Positions 53,200-63,035 are shown, counted from the stretch's first letter. The stretch: 64,000 bases of DNA from CAZIFG01 sp964539135 (GCA_964539135.1 CAZIFG010000009.1:1-64000), one strand, 5' to 3'. The notes: generated by a model not told the origin, from the sequence alone. Numbers and translations are program-made.

Positions 53200-54022
53200 T
53201 TAAAATCCGGGATCAAAAAAATTCTCGTCTGTTATTACCGATTTTCCTGTTTTGAGTTCCAATTCCTTTCGGGCATGTTTTGCAATTTCACCTCCTTTTT
53301 GAGCCGGTTCTTTGTTTTCTTCAAATCCTGATACACACATGCTTTCTGCAATTTTTCGGGTAGACAATTCTGCCAACTCTGTAAAAACAAACTCTGCTTC
53401 ACTCATATGATCTCGCAAATTTTGCTTATCTAGTCCTTTTAAGGATTTATGACTTGAAACTGTTTCCCCTGTCCATTCCTTATGAATAATATTGGTTAAG
53501 GCAGCATATTCTTGACCTGCTTTGACACCATTATTTTTCCAATAATCTGTCAATTCATGCTGGGTTTCTTGGTTTATCATTCTCTCCTGAACCCATTTTT
53601 TAGATCGGCCCATTTTTTGCCAATTTTCCCTTGCACGATTGATAGACTGCTCTGGATCTGCTAATTCCTGAATACGTTCATGCCCTACCCTTGCAAGCCA
53701 CAGTTTAATCGGTTCTGCCTTTGGGCTTGGAACACTTTGAATCAATCTGAAAATTGTTTCAACATTCGCAACATCCGTTAAGCGATTCTTTCCATCTTGA
53801 GTCGATAATTTCAAGTGGTGACAATTTGTCACCACTTGACTATCCTAATTTGATAAACGTTCTTTAAGTTTATTCCAATATTTTCGGGCTTTTTGAAATT
53901 CCTTTTGATCTGTTAATACCGCAATGATATCTACCACTGAAAAATACTACTCATTTTTTTCTTCATTAAAAATGCTTCTAAATATTGAAGTCCTCAAAGA
54001 TTATAAATTTACGTGCTTCCAT
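53200..54022 (-). pseudogene. DinD/Bro-N family protein, inactivated
   Basis: The 3' 211 codons read as DNA-damage-inducible protein D: RLTDVANVETIFRLIQSVPS, KLWLARVGHERIQELADPEQ, NNGVKAGQEYAALTNIIHKEW and KHARKELELKTGKSVI. Upstream the Bro-N domain can be followed back to ATG 54022: MEARKFIIFEDFNI, a +1 frameshift near 53983, RSIFNEEKNE, a TAG where family members have Trp, YFSVVDIIAVLTD, then a second in-frame TAG before DSQVVTNCHHLKL. Three lesions make it dead, although the 3' part is well preserved, so decay is recent. Confidence 0.85.
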
Positions 54023-54088
54023 GACTACCTACTTTATTTATTTAAGCTCAATAGCGATTTTTTTAAGATCTTGCCCACATATTGGATT

Positions 54089-54117
54089 TTGACTTATTAT
54101 GAATCACAATTTTAAAT
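54089..54117 (+). promoter_or_regulatory. Possible hemE promoter
   Basis: TTGACT, a 17-base spacer and TTAAAT lie about 120 bases before hemE. The -35 is good but the -10 is weak, and the leader would be long. Confidence 0.3.
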
Positions 54118-54239
54118 TTGCAAACTAAATAAATTTATATTTAATCCTTTCCCTACATTCCTCATCTAACGTTTATTTTTGGCATAGCCTCCAGGAACTT
54201 TACTGACTCTACGGAAACTCTGGCCTGTGTTTGAAAAAA

Positions 54240-55283
54240 ATGATACCCTACTCCTCTATGTTAAGTTTATATGAACGTGCCGCACGCAATGAAGCTACTT
54301 CACGCCCTCCCATTTGGATGATGCGTCAGGCCGGTCGCTATCTGCCCGAATATCGCGCCCTTCGTGAAAAATACAGCTTCCTCCAAATGATGCGCACCCC
54401 TGAATTGGCTACGGAAATTACCCTCCAACCCATTCGTCGCTTTGGATTTGACGCCGCTATTCTCTTTTCCGATATCTTAGTCACCGCCTCTGCCCTTGGC
54501 TCTGATTTGGACTTTGTAGAAAAAAAAGGCCCTGTCATTTCTAACCCCATTCGAACCCTTCAGGATGTTCAAGCGCTTCAGATTATTCCCGCCGAACAGT
54601 CTATTTATTACGTTATGGATGCCATTAAACTGCTTTTACCTGAACTTAAAGCGACCGGAACGCCTCTGATTGGGTTTTGTGGCGCGCCTTTTACGGTCGC
54701 CTCTTACATGATTGAAGGTGGCTCCTCTGCCGATCTTACCCGTACCAAGCAGATGATTGGCAATGACCCTGCTTGTTTTCAAGCTCTTATGGATGTCTTA
54801 ACGGATATCAGCATTTCCTATTTGAATGCCCAAATCAAAGCCGGTGTTCAAGCCCTTCAAATTTTTGATACTTGGGCAGGCCTTCTGTCTTGGGCGGATT
54901 TTAATACCTTTATCATCCCCTCTTTGAGACGCCTCATTGAAGGATTGGATAATCCAAATCAAATTCCCATTTCCGTTTTTTCTCGATCTACCAGCACCTT
55001 TGGACCTGTTTTATCGAAACTTCCTATACAGGTTTTAAGTGTGGATTGGCAAAGTTCCCTACCTGACCTTCGCTCTCGACTCCGCCAAGATCTTGCCATT
55101 CAAGGTAATTTGGACCCAGGGCTTTTACTTGCAGATCCCAGGATTTTAAAAGCTCGTGTTTTGAATATTCTTAATGATATGCATCCCTTTAAAGGCTTTA
55201 TTTTTAACCTCGGTCACGGCATTACGCCCAACGTGAATCCTGACCATGTTAAATGTGTTGTGGATACGGTTCAAAATTATTAA
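54240..55283 (+). CDS. hemE: Uroporphyrinogen decarboxylase
   Basis: The ~347-residue enzyme converts uroporphyrinogen III to coproporphyrinogen III in haem synthesis. RPPIWMMRQAGRYLPEYR is the N-terminal signature, GFCGAPFTVASYMIEGG the second; LFSDILVTASALG and QALQIFDTWAG follow. The start may be ATG 54240 (MIPYSSM) or the ATG six codons on; a TTG three codons earlier is less likely. The last 32 codons are duplicated downstream at 55836. Confidence 0.95.
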   Translation: MIPYSSMLSLYERAARNEATSRPPIWMMRQAGRYLPEYRALREKYSFLQMMRTPELATEITLQPIRRFGFDAAILFSDILVTASALGSDLDFVEKKGPVISNPIRTLQDVQALQIIPAEQSIYYVMDAIKLLLPELKATGTPLIGFCGAPFTVASYMIEGGSSADLTRTKQMIGNDPACFQALMDVLTDISISYLNAQIKAGVQALQIFDTWAGLLSWADFNTFIIPSLRRLIEGLDNPNQIPISVFSRSTSTFGPVLSKLPIQVLSVDWQSSLPDLRSRLRQDLAIQGNLDPGLLLADPRILKARVLNILNDMHPFKGFIFNLGHGITPNVNPDHVKCVVDTVQNY

Positions 55284-55351
55284 ATTTTTAATGCAACTTT
55301 TTTTAAGTTAAGACGATATATTTTTATATTACTTAATATCAAGGAGTTTTT

Positions 55352-55741
55352 ATGCCCGTAGATCCGTCAGATCCTTCTTACAGAATCCCTAGACCTGCTC
55401 CCCCACCTGCCGTTGCTATACCTGCACACGCTGTTCCTGTGAATGCGCCTCATGTCCCCGCAAACGCTATTCCTGTACAGGCACCTCCTATGATGCCCCC
55501 TTTTTTTCATGGTAACCACCCAAATTTTGAGGCTATTTTAATGCCCCTTCATGCCCATTTACAACAAATTGTACTCAACCCACAACAGATGCTACAAGAG
55601 ATAAATCAAATATTACCTCCACGCACACCTTTTCAGCGCTTTTTAAACTTTGTGTCTCAGCGTTTTTTACGTTTTTGTATCCCCATTATCAATGCCTATA
55701 ATCGCATAACTGATTTTATGACCCGGTTTTTTAATAGATAA
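55352..55741 (+). CDS. Proline-rich small protein with amphipathic C-terminus (copy 1)
   Basis: The 129-residue protein is not a family I know. Residues 1-55 are Pro/Ala/Val-rich (PAHAVPVNAPHVPANAIPV), probably disordered. A middle helical part (LMPLHAHLQQIVLNPQQML) leads to a basic, aromatic amphipathic tail (FQRFLNFVSQRFLRF...). There is no signal peptide. AAGGAG stands 6 bases before the ATG. A second, frameshifted copy follows at 56002. A membrane-binding or host-directed role is a guess from composition. Confidence 0.65.
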   Translation: MPVDPSDPSYRIPRPAPPPAVAIPAHAVPVNAPHVPANAIPVQAPPMMPPFFHGNHPNFEAILMPLHAHLQQIVLNPQQMLQEINQILPPRTPFQRFLNFVSQRFLRFCIPIINAYNRITDFMTRFFNR

Positions 55742-55835
55742 ATGTTTTATTTTTGATTTGCCATGTTTTATAGCAGCCCGCATGATTGATGCTTTAAAAT
55801 CAAACTAAAGTGTAGATTTTTTCCTTTTAAAGGAA

Positions 55836-55931
55836 ATGTATCCCTTTAAAGGCTTTATTTTTAACCTCGCTCATGGCATTACGCCTACTGTGAATCCTGA
55901 CCATGTTAAATGTGTTATAGATACTTTTTAA
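55836..55931 (+). pseudogene. Duplicated 3' end of hemE
   Basis: The 31 codons MYPFKGFIFNLAHGITP... to a TAA at 55931 copy the end of hemE (MHPFKGFIFNLGHGITP..., from 55179), 657 bases downstream. The AT-rich stretch that follows also resembles the DNA after hemE, so the duplication unit was the hemE tail plus the proline-rich gene. Confidence 0.9.
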
Positions 55932-56001
55932 AATTTTTTATGCATTTTTTTAAATTAAAACTATAATATTTATATACATTTAATATAAATGAGTTTTTTT
56001 T

Positions 56002-56375
56002 ATGTTCGCTTTTCCATTAGGTTGTATATCTAGCCGCCCTGTTACCGCGTCCGCTTCGGCATCGCCTGCCTCTGTTCCAGCACCACCTGCGGTTGTTCCG
56101 GCACCACCGATGATGTTAAATATTCATAATGTTGATCCTCAGGAGCTTTTTAATCAAGTACATGCACTAGTACTCAATCCAGACCTTCATCACGACCATA
56201 TAGTCCAAATTATACTATACACCAAATGATACCCCCTCGGACACTTTTGCAGCGTCTTGGAGACCTTGTTAGACCTCTTTTTAGCCTCTATGTAAGTCTT
56301 TATCGCCATATATCTGATTTTATTTGTAATCCTTTTCAACTTATTAATCCCTTTTTGCGTCTTTTCAATCTATAG
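56002..56375 (+). pseudogene. Proline-rich small protein (copy 2), frameshifted
   Basis: The frame from 56002 encodes a Pro/Ala-rich start (PASVPAPPAVVPAPPMM) and ELFNQVHALVLNPDLHH, then stops at 56229. The next frame continues without break as NQMIPPRTLLQRLGDLVRP and ISDFICNPFQLINPFLRLFNL to a TAG at 56375. This parallels NQILPPRTPFQRFLNFV of copy 1. A single indel near 56215-56225 separates the halves. N-terminal sequences of the two copies have diverged strongly while the C-terminal pattern is kept. Confidence 0.75.
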
Positions 56376-56403
56376 GATTTCCTTTACCTGACTTGATACA
56401 TAA

Positions 56404-56429
56404 AAAAAGCCCCATAACAGGGGCTTTTT
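56404..56429. terminator. Bidirectional rho-independent terminator
   Basis: AAAAAGCCCC-ATAACA-GGGGCTTTTT is a perfect stem with A and T runs on both sides. It can end the hemE-side transcript and the convergent ferredoxin gene. Confidence 0.85.
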
Positions 56430-56466
56430 ATTTTTGTGTCTTTTGTTTTAGACGATTTTACAGCAA

Positions 56467-56721
56467 TTAATAGGTGATGGTTACTGTTCCACCTGTAATC
56501 ACACATTGGCAGCCCAGTCTTTTATTGCCTTCCATGCCTAAATCTGTTTCTTCTTGGTTTCTTGCAGATAGATTTTCCATGCCACTTAACACTTCAATTT
56601 CGCATGTTCCACATACGCCATTGCTGCAACCAATTGGAACGCCCGCTTCTTCTATTGCATCTACAATATTTACGCCATCTTCAATCTCGATTTCTTCATT
56701 GTTTAAAACTAATTTTGCCAT
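56467..56721 (-). CDS. 2Fe-2S ferredoxin
   Basis: The 84-residue protein is a plant/adrenodoxin-type ferredoxin. The cluster ligands are in GCSNGVCGTCEIEV (C-x4-C-x2-C; the first Cys precedes SNGVC) and LGCQC near the C-terminus. It is an electron carrier; the partner is not evident from the neighbours. It follows serC by 69 bases. Confidence 0.9.
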   Translation of the reverse strand: MAKLVLNNEEIEIEDGVNIVDAIEEAGVPIGCSNGVCGTCEIEVLSGMENLSARNQEETDLGMEGNKRLGCQCVITGGTVTITY

Positions 56722-56790
56722 TTTAATACGACTCCTTCACGTCAATTTCTATCTTATAAATTACCTGTCAATGACTATTTAGTCAATTCC

Positions 56791-57876
56791 CTATACGCTT
56801 TTGGCCTCAAAGGCTTTCATATAGGCCACAAGCGCCTCTACACTTTCTAGAGGACAGGCATTGTACACCGAAGCGCGCATCCCTCCTACAGAACGATGTC
56901 CTTTTAACCCTACCAAATTTGCAGCTTCGGCGCCCTTTAAAAATTGAGATTCTAAGGCCTCATCATTATTGACCCGAAACACAATGTTCATCAAAGATCT
57001 GGACTCTTTTTGAACCGGTGTTTTGTAGATCCTAGAGTTATCAATGACATCGTAAATGAGTTTTGCTTTTTTCTCATTTAATGCTTGAATGGCACTTAAT
57101 CCGCCATTGGCCTTCATCCACTTTAACACCAATCCCAATAGATAAATCCCAAATGTCGGAGGGGTATTATATAAAGAGTCATTTTCTGCGTGTATTTTAT
57201 ACTGCAACATGGTTGGGACTTTTTCATCGACTCTATTCATCAGGTCTTTTCGAATGATAACCACGGTCACACCTGATGGCCCTAAGTTTTTTTGCGCCCC
57301 TGCAAAAATCAGCCCAAATTGGCTGACATCTATGGGTCTACTCATGATATCTGAAGACATGTCGGCAACCAAAGGTACCTCGCCTGTATTGGGAAACTGA
57401 TGCCACTGCGTTCCTGCAATGGTATTGTTGGTTGTGATGTAAAAATAAGCGGCATCTTTGCCTATTTTGTCTGGTGTTACAGCCGGAATGTGGTCAAAAT
57501 TACTTGATTCACTGCTGGCTACAATGCGACACTCTGTTAGTTTTTTAATGTCACTGATGGCCTTTTTCGTCCAGGTTCCTGTGGATACCACATCGACGGG
57601 TTTTCCCTGAGCTAAATTCAAGGGAATCATCCCAAATTGTAAGCTGGCCCCCCCTTGTAGAAAAAGAACTTCGTGCGTTTCTGGAATCCCCATGAGTTCA
57701 ATCATGTCTGCTTTGGCGGCCTGAATAACGGCCTCAAATTCCTTAGATCTGTGGCTCATCTCCATAACGGACATGCCTGTGTCTTTGAAATTCAACAGAT
57801 CTCTTTGGGCTTCTTCTAAAACACTGAGCGGTAATACGGCGGGTCCTGCATTGAAATTGTGGATACGTTTTCCCAT
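56791..57876 (-). CDS. serC: Phosphoserine aminotransferase
   Basis: The 361-residue PLP enzyme of serine synthesis. HNFNAGPAVLPLSVLEEAQ opens it, EVLFLQGGASLQF follows, and the PLP Lys is in AGAQKNLGPSGVT. LKGHRSVGGMRASVYNA closes the fold. It lies 12 bases after pyk. Confidence 0.96.
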   Translation of the reverse strand: MGKRIHNFNAGPAVLPLSVLEEAQRDLLNFKDTGMSVMEMSHRSKEFEAVIQAAKADMIELMGIPETHEVLFLQGGASLQFGMIPLNLAQGKPVDVVSTGTWTKKAISDIKKLTECRIVASSESSNFDHIPAVTPDKIGKDAAYFYITTNNTIAGTQWHQFPNTGEVPLVADMSSDIMSRPIDVSQFGLIFAGAQKNLGPSGVTVVIIRKDLMNRVDEKVPTMLQYKIHAENDSLYNTPPTFGIYLLGLVLKWMKANGGLSAIQALNEKKAKLIYDVIDNSRIYKTPVQKESRSLMNIVFRVNNDEALESQFLKGAEAANLVGLKGHRSVGGMRASVYNACPLESVEALVAYMKAFEAKSV

Positions 57877-57888
57877 TTTTTTACTCCT

Positions 57889-59334
57889 TTATACTGTGAT
57901 GATGCGAATGGAATTAATCCCATTGGATTGACCGATTGGAATGCCTGCGGTTACAACAACGGTATCCCCTTTTTTCAACAGTTTAATTTCGACTGCTTCT
58001 TTTAAGGCCAAATGAATCATGTCCGTCCATCGATGGATTTCCTTGAATTTTTTGGGCATCATGATAGGGATAACCCCGCGATACAAGGTCATGCGCTGCC
58101 AGACGGCTTTGTCATCCGTTGGGGCAATAATTGGAATGGCTGGATTAAATTTAGAGGCAATCATGGGCGTATTACCCGAACTGGTAAAGGCGATAATGGC
58201 CGTCGCCTGATTTTCTTCTGCCACTTGATCTGCAGCTCTACAAAAAGAGGTTGCTGTGGTTTGTATCTCAAATCGATGACTGCCACTCATATTGTCTTCA
58301 TCTCGAATCTTATGCACATGACCATCTGTTGCACTGCAAATATCCGCCATGGTTTGAATCACATTCACAGGATTAATGCCCACTGCTGTTTCACCAGATA
58401 ACATGACGGCGTCGCAATGATCATAAATAGCATTGGCGACGTCAGATACTTCTGCCCGCGTTGCCACTTCTGAGGTGATCATACTCTCTAGCATTTGCGT
58501 CGCTACAATTACAGGTTTAATCATCCGATTACATAAACGAATGATTTGTTTTTGAACTTGAGGCACTTTTTCTACCCCAATTTCAACGCCTAAATCACCA
58601 CGAGCTACCATGATGGCGTCTGAGACTGCCACAATCTCACTCAAGCGATCCACGGCCTGTTGACGCTCTATTTTTGAAATTATCTTGATATTTTCTGCCT
58701 TATTTTCTTTTAAAAAGGCTCTGAAATTCAACACATCTTGAGGATCTGATACAAAAGAAAGGGCGATATAATCTACGTTTTGAGAAACCGCTATCTTCGC
58801 ATCTTGCTGATCTTTGGGCGTAAAAGGAGAAATAGACAGATCGGTTTGCGGCAAATTAACACCCTTTCGATTTGAAATGACACCGCCTTTTTTGACAATA
58901 CAATGCACCTCTCCATTCTTAATAGAAACGGCTTCCATCTGAATTTTACCGTCATTAATGTAAATGGGATGCCCTATTTTGACATCTTCTGCTAAATTTT
59001 CATAGCTGATAAAGGCTTTTTTATGGGTCCCTTCGCACTTTACGTTTGTCAGGATGAACGATTGGCCCTCTTCTAAAATCTCTTCTTTATTTTTAAATTC
59101 GCCGACTCGAATTTTAGGCCCCTGAAGGTCCATAAAGACGCCAATGGGTCGATCTACTTTTTTGGCTGCCTTTCGAATCAAGTTCATTTTTTCGCTTAAT
59201 TCCGATTCACTGGTGGCATGAGAGGCATTGATGCGAATCATATCCAAACCATTGGCAATCATGGCTTCTAAAACTTTTGGCGTGCTGGATGCAGGCCCTA
59301 ATGTCGCGATAATTTTTGTTTTTTTGCTTTTCAT
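57889..59334 (-). CDS. pyk: Pyruvate kinase
   Basis: The 481-residue glycolytic enzyme makes pyruvate and ATP. IIATLGPASS, RINASHA, the signature around IISKIERQQAV and VARGDLGVEIGVEKVP, and MLSGETAVG are seen. Start at 59334 (MKSKKTKIIATLG), with an AAAGGA site; the longer frame into the menD gene is not supported. A TACAAT box (59359-59364, minus strand) may give it its own promoter. Confidence 0.96.
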   Translation of the reverse strand: MKSKKTKIIATLGPASSTPKVLEAMIANGLDMIRINASHATSESELSEKMNLIRKAAKKVDRPIGVFMDLQGPKIRVGEFKNKEEILEEGQSFILTNVKCEGTHKKAFISYENLAEDVKIGHPIYINDGKIQMEAVSIKNGEVHCIVKKGGVISNRKGVNLPQTDLSISPFTPKDQQDAKIAVSQNVDYIALSFVSDPQDVLNFRAFLKENKAENIKIISKIERQQAVDRLSEIVAVSDAIMVARGDLGVEIGVEKVPQVQKQIIRLCNRMIKPVIVATQMLESMITSEVATRAEVSDVANAIYDHCDAVMLSGETAVGINPVNVIQTMADICSATDGHVHKIRDEDNMSGSHRFEIQTTATSFCRAADQVAEENQATAIIAFTSSGNTPMIASKFNPAIPIIAPTDDKAVWQRMTLYRGVIPIMMPKKFKEIHRWTDMIHLALKEAVEIKLLKKGDTVVVTAGIPIGQSNGINSIRIITV

Positions 59335-59374
59335 TATATTCCTTTTCCCCTTGGGGGTATTGTACCGAATTCTT

Positions 59375-60943
59375 CTAGGCTTGAGTAGCATTTACTTCTA
59401 TCACCTGCGCAGATGTCGCCCATACCTCCTTTTTAAGTTTTTTTTCTGTCTTTGTATCGCTCAAGATGACGCACTCGTATTCAAACCCATATTGCCTGCT
59501 AATGGCCTCAAAAGTAATGCCATGAGGCGTCTTAAAATAGGGGTCAAAGACCTCTTTTTCTTTAGCCACTGGCAAGGTTTTAAAAATACCACCGCCATCA
59601 TTATTAATGACAATAATACACAGTTTACCCGGATGATGACGCATCATTCCTAAGGCCCCCTGATCATGTAAAAAAGATAAATCCCCTAAAACCAACAAAA
59701 CCGGTAATGGCTGTGCATGCGCCATGCCTATGGCGGTGGATATAATGCCATCAATGCCACTGGCGCCTCGGTTGGAATGGATCTGGATCGTTTGTCCTGT
59801 TCGTTTTACACCATGATCCAATTGACGAATGGGGCTGCTGTTACCACAAAACAACATAAACTCGCCTGAAAGTTTCTGGAGTGTTTGACTTAAAAAGGCC
59901 GCTACGGGGTCTTGAGATGCCATTTCTCGAGTGGGTATTTGGAGGTCACTTTTTTTAAGCAGGCCTACGATTTCTTGGCAAAATTTAGAAATAGCCATTG
60001 TTATTTGATGGGTTACACCACCATAGGGATTTTCGATCTCTGGATATTCTGAAATCACAACCCAGTCTTTTTTAAGCTTCGTTAATGCCATCATGGCCGC
60101 AGCATCAATCACTCGTGTTCCAAATTGTAAGATGAGATCGCAACTCGTCATTGCGGATAGGCTTTCTCTGTTAAGCGTCTTCTCTAAGGGCTTAAATCGC
60201 AGTTGAGAATTAATATCTGTCCAAATGGGACAGGATAAGGTCTTTTGCAAGGCCTCGACGGCTGACGCCTCTTTTGGAGTTAAATGTCCCGCAATGATGC
60301 CCACTGTTTTCCCTGAAAATAAGGCGTGATCCCATGATCCTGTTTCTGTGTGTTGAGGTTCTTTTTGTGGCGACCAATCCCATTCTAGATAAGGGGCATC
60401 TGGGGGAACCAAGGGCTCTCTATACGCACAATTAATATGAATAGGCCCGGCTTGAGATCCCCCTTTATGTCTTAAAATGGCGGCATTGACCTGATTTAAA
60501 TCGGATTCTAGATCACTGTCTTCTGGGCAGTTCAAGGTAATCGCTGTCTTCATATACGTTCCGAATATATGTTCTTGCTCAATGGTTTGATTGCTGCCTA
60601 CATGATGCAGTTCTGGTGGCCTATCTGCTGTAATGGCAATCAAGGGCACATGCGTATAAAAGGCCTCAATGAGCGCTGGAAACAAATTCGCAACCGCTGT
60701 CCCAGAAGTCGTGATGATGGCGACTGGCTTTCCACTTGCTTTTGCAAGACCTAAGGCATAAAAGCCTAATGACCGTTCATCATAAAACACGGTTTTTATT
60801 AAAGTAGGTAAAGCCGCTGCGGCTAAGGTTAAGGGGGTCGATCTGGATCCTGGTGCAATACACACATGAGACACCCCTCTTTCAGCTAGAATTTGAATGA
60901 TTCCTTTGGCCTGTTTTTCATTTGGACTTCTGTAGCGTATCAT
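59375..60943 (-). CDS. menD: SEPHCHC synthase (MenD)
   Basis: The 522-residue ThDP enzyme joins 2-oxoglutarate to isochorismate in menaquinone synthesis. CIAPGSRSTPLTLAAA, TTSGTAVANLFPALIEA and TADRPPELHHVGSNQTI are typical; GDLSFLHDQGAL and NNDGGGIFKTLP form the ThDP/Mg site. It is overlapped 4 bases by menF. Confidence 0.96.
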   Translation of the reverse strand: MIRYRSPNEKQAKGIIQILAERGVSHVCIAPGSRSTPLTLAAAALPTLIKTVFYDERSLGFYALGLAKASGKPVAIITTSGTAVANLFPALIEAFYTHVPLIAITADRPPELHHVGSNQTIEQEHIFGTYMKTAITLNCPEDSDLESDLNQVNAAILRHKGGSQAGPIHINCAYREPLVPPDAPYLEWDWSPQKEPQHTETGSWDHALFSGKTVGIIAGHLTPKEASAVEALQKTLSCPIWTDINSQLRFKPLEKTLNRESLSAMTSCDLILQFGTRVIDAAAMMALTKLKKDWVVISEYPEIENPYGGVTHQITMAISKFCQEIVGLLKKSDLQIPTREMASQDPVAAFLSQTLQKLSGEFMLFCGNSSPIRQLDHGVKRTGQTIQIHSNRGASGIDGIISTAIGMAHAQPLPVLLVLGDLSFLHDQGALGMMRHHPGKLCIIVINNDGGGIFKTLPVAKEKEVFDPYFKTPHGITFEAISRQYGFEYECVILSDTKTEKKLKKEVWATSAQVIEVNATQA

Positions 60944-62256
60944 GGCATGAATTCCAAATGATTGAGAATGGCATTCACTTTAAGGTTTAACTCTTCCCAT
61001 TCTTCACTTGCCTCTGATTGCGCCACAATTCCCGCACCCGATACAAGCGTCAAGATCTCCCCTTGGACATAGCCTCCTCGAATCGTGACTGCAAGCGTGG
61101 CCTTCTCTTTTGAGACCCAGCCCATAGCTCCTGCATAGCACCCTCGTTTTTGAGACTCTAATGCATCAATCAGTGCCAAGGACGCCTCCCGCGGACTTCC
61201 TGCTGTTGCGGGCGTAGGATGTAGTGCTTTGATGAGATCTAAATCCGATGCATCTGACCTTAATTGGCCTTCCATCATCACCAATAAATGTTGAACCTTA
61301 TTCAATTTTAAAATTTTTTTCCCTTCTATTTTTGTATCCCCATCACAACAGGATTTTAAAGCCTCCACTACATATTCTGTCACAAGAGCGTGCTCCCGAG
61401 ACTCTTTTTCGCTGTCCCATAAGGCCTCCCCTAAGCGATGATCTTCTCCTTCGCTCAAACCTCTTTTTCGGGTTCCCGCAATGGCCATGCTCTTCACCTG
61501 ATTTTGTTTTCGGGTATATAAAAGCTCCGGGGTAACGGCAAAAAAAGAGCAGTCGGCTTCTTTTATCGCGATATAATACGTTCCTTTTAAATAGGCGGTT
61601 TTAACATCTAAAAAAATATCCATTGGTCTTGAACAAACGATTTTTGTCTGACGGGCCAAAACACATTTTTGAAGCATGCCTTTTTTTATTTCAGCATGAA
61701 TTCTCGCCACTTGATCCGCCCATTCTGCCTCGGATACGGAATAGGTGATGGTTTCTAATCGTAAAGGAGCACTTTCAGTTTTTTCTTTATCTATAGCCTT
61801 TTCTATCTTTTTTAAAAGTGCCTGAATTTGACTTATATCGTCTGACGCTTGCGTCACATTCCATTGCCAGACTGCGTTTTCGGGCATTTCCATATACATG
61901 AGACGCGGCATTACAATGCGCTGAGTTGTTTTGTTTAGCGCGCCCTCTGGGAACTGAGTACAAACAAATACAGAAAGGTATTCCTCAGAAAGGTGATGAT
62001 TGATATGCTGCCATGTTGCCTCTGCATGATCCAAAGATTCTATATGCCATTCCTTTAAAAGATCTATCCCAACCTGTAGATCTGTTTCGCTTGCAAGAGT
62101 CCAGGCATCTATTTTAGAGCTGCTTAATACAGAAAAAATATCTATCTTTGGAGTTTGAATGCGCCATGAACGTATGAGGGTTGTGGATGATTCGGAGGAT
62201 TCTGCCCAAGTTCTTATCTCGGGCAATAGGGCCTCAAATGGGCCAAATAAACTCAC
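60940..62256 (-). CDS. menF: Isochorismate synthase
   Basis: The 438-residue chorismate-binding enzyme converts chorismate to isochorismate. QKCVLARQTKI, KSMAIAGTRKRGLSEGED, LHPTPATAGSPREASL and AIRGGY-like TIRGGYVQGE are present. ATGA overlaps with both neighbours indicate one menG-menF-menD transcript. Confidence 0.93.
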   Translation of the reverse strand: MSLFGPFEALLPEIRTWAESSESSTTLIRSWRIQTPKIDIFSVLSSSKIDAWTLASETDLQVGIDLLKEWHIESLDHAEATWQHINHHLSEEYLSVFVCTQFPEGALNKTTQRIVMPRLMYMEMPENAVWQWNVTQASDDISQIQALLKKIEKAIDKEKTESAPLRLETITYSVSEAEWADQVARIHAEIKKGMLQKCVLARQTKIVCSRPMDIFLDVKTAYLKGTYYIAIKEADCSFFAVTPELLYTRKQNQVKSMAIAGTRKRGLSEGEDHRLGEALWDSEKESREHALVTEYVVEALKSCCDGDTKIEGKKILKLNKVQHLLVMMEGQLRSDASDLDLIKALHPTPATAGSPREASLALIDALESQKRGCYAGAMGWVSKEKATLAVTIRGGYVQGEILTLVSGAGIVAQSEASEEWEELNLKVNAILNHLEFMP

Positions 62257-62996
62257 TTTTTTTCACCCACATAAATGGATGCAATCCCGAAGGTTAGCGG
62301 ATGGACCATTACCTGAACAAAATTAGCCGTTCTCATCCAGGCGCAAAATGTCTGACCATATCCAAAGTCTTCTACTGTTTCGTTAAGATACTTGTACGCT
62401 CTGGCATCTCCAGAGATTAAGGCCCCAATTTTGGGTAAAATTTTTCTAAAATAGAATAAATATATGCGTTGAATCCATTTATTACCAGGCATGGAAAACT
62501 CTAAAATAATGGCTCGACCACCAGGTCTTAAAATACGCTCCATTTCAGAAAGGGCGTCGGCTACATTCGGAATGTTCCGAATCCCAAACGCAATGGTCAC
62601 AGCATCGCAACTTTCACTTTCAATATTTCTTAAATTTGCGGCATCGCCTTTTATGAATTCTATAGGCGCATGGGCATATTTTTGGGCTTTTTTTCGTTGC
62701 GCTTCTGCCAGCATATTTTCTGACATGTCGATTCCAATAATAGATTTGATTCGATTTCGACAGCTCTTGTATAACATAAAGGCAACATCGCCTGTGCCTG
62801 TTGCTAAATCTATGATGTCTAAAGAATTAGCGTGGGGCAGTTCCCCCAATAAACGTCGACGCCAATACCGATCAATGCCCGCCGAAAGTAGTATATTTAA
62901 AAAATCATACCGATGAGAAATACGATCAAACATCTGCCACGACTGTTTTTTTTCTGTCATTGGATCTTGTTTTTGAACGCTCTGTTTTATAGCCAT
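62253..62996 (-). CDS. menG: Demethylmenaquinone methyltransferase (MenG/UbiE)
   Basis: The ~247-residue SAM enzyme performs the last step of menaquinone synthesis. FDRISHRYDFLN, DLATGTGDVAFML, IGIDMSENMLAEA and FGIRNIPNVADALSEMERIL are UbiE signatures. Start set at 62996 (MAIKQSVQKQD): a strong promoter ends 10 bases upstream, so longer starts would precede the transcript. Confidence 0.93.
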   Translation of the reverse strand: MAIKQSVQKQDPMTEKKQSWQMFDRISHRYDFLNILLSAGIDRYWRRRLLGELPHANSLDIIDLATGTGDVAFMLYKSCRNRIKSIIGIDMSENMLAEAQRKKAQKYAHAPIEFIKGDAANLRNIESESCDAVTIAFGIRNIPNVADALSEMERILRPGGRAIILEFSMPGNKWIQRIYLFYFRKILPKIGALISGDARAYKYLNETVEDFGYGQTFCAWMRTANFVQVMVHPLTFGIASIYVGEKK

Positions 62997-63006
62997 GGTA
63001 GCTGGC

Positions 63007-63035
63007 ATTATACCCCTTGGGGCTTTAAATCGCAA
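63007..63035 (-). promoter_or_regulatory. Promoter of menG-menF-menD
   Basis: On the minus strand TTGCGA, a 17-base spacer and TATAAT form a good sigma-70 promoter. Expected start is about 4 bases before the ATG at 62996, giving a near-leaderless mRNA. Confidence 0.65.

Noticed and set aside
53200..54022. Recoding of TAG as a sense codon in the DinD gene
   Set aside because: TAG ends intact genes such as fabI and the O-antigen ligase gene, and the DinD gene also has a frameshift.
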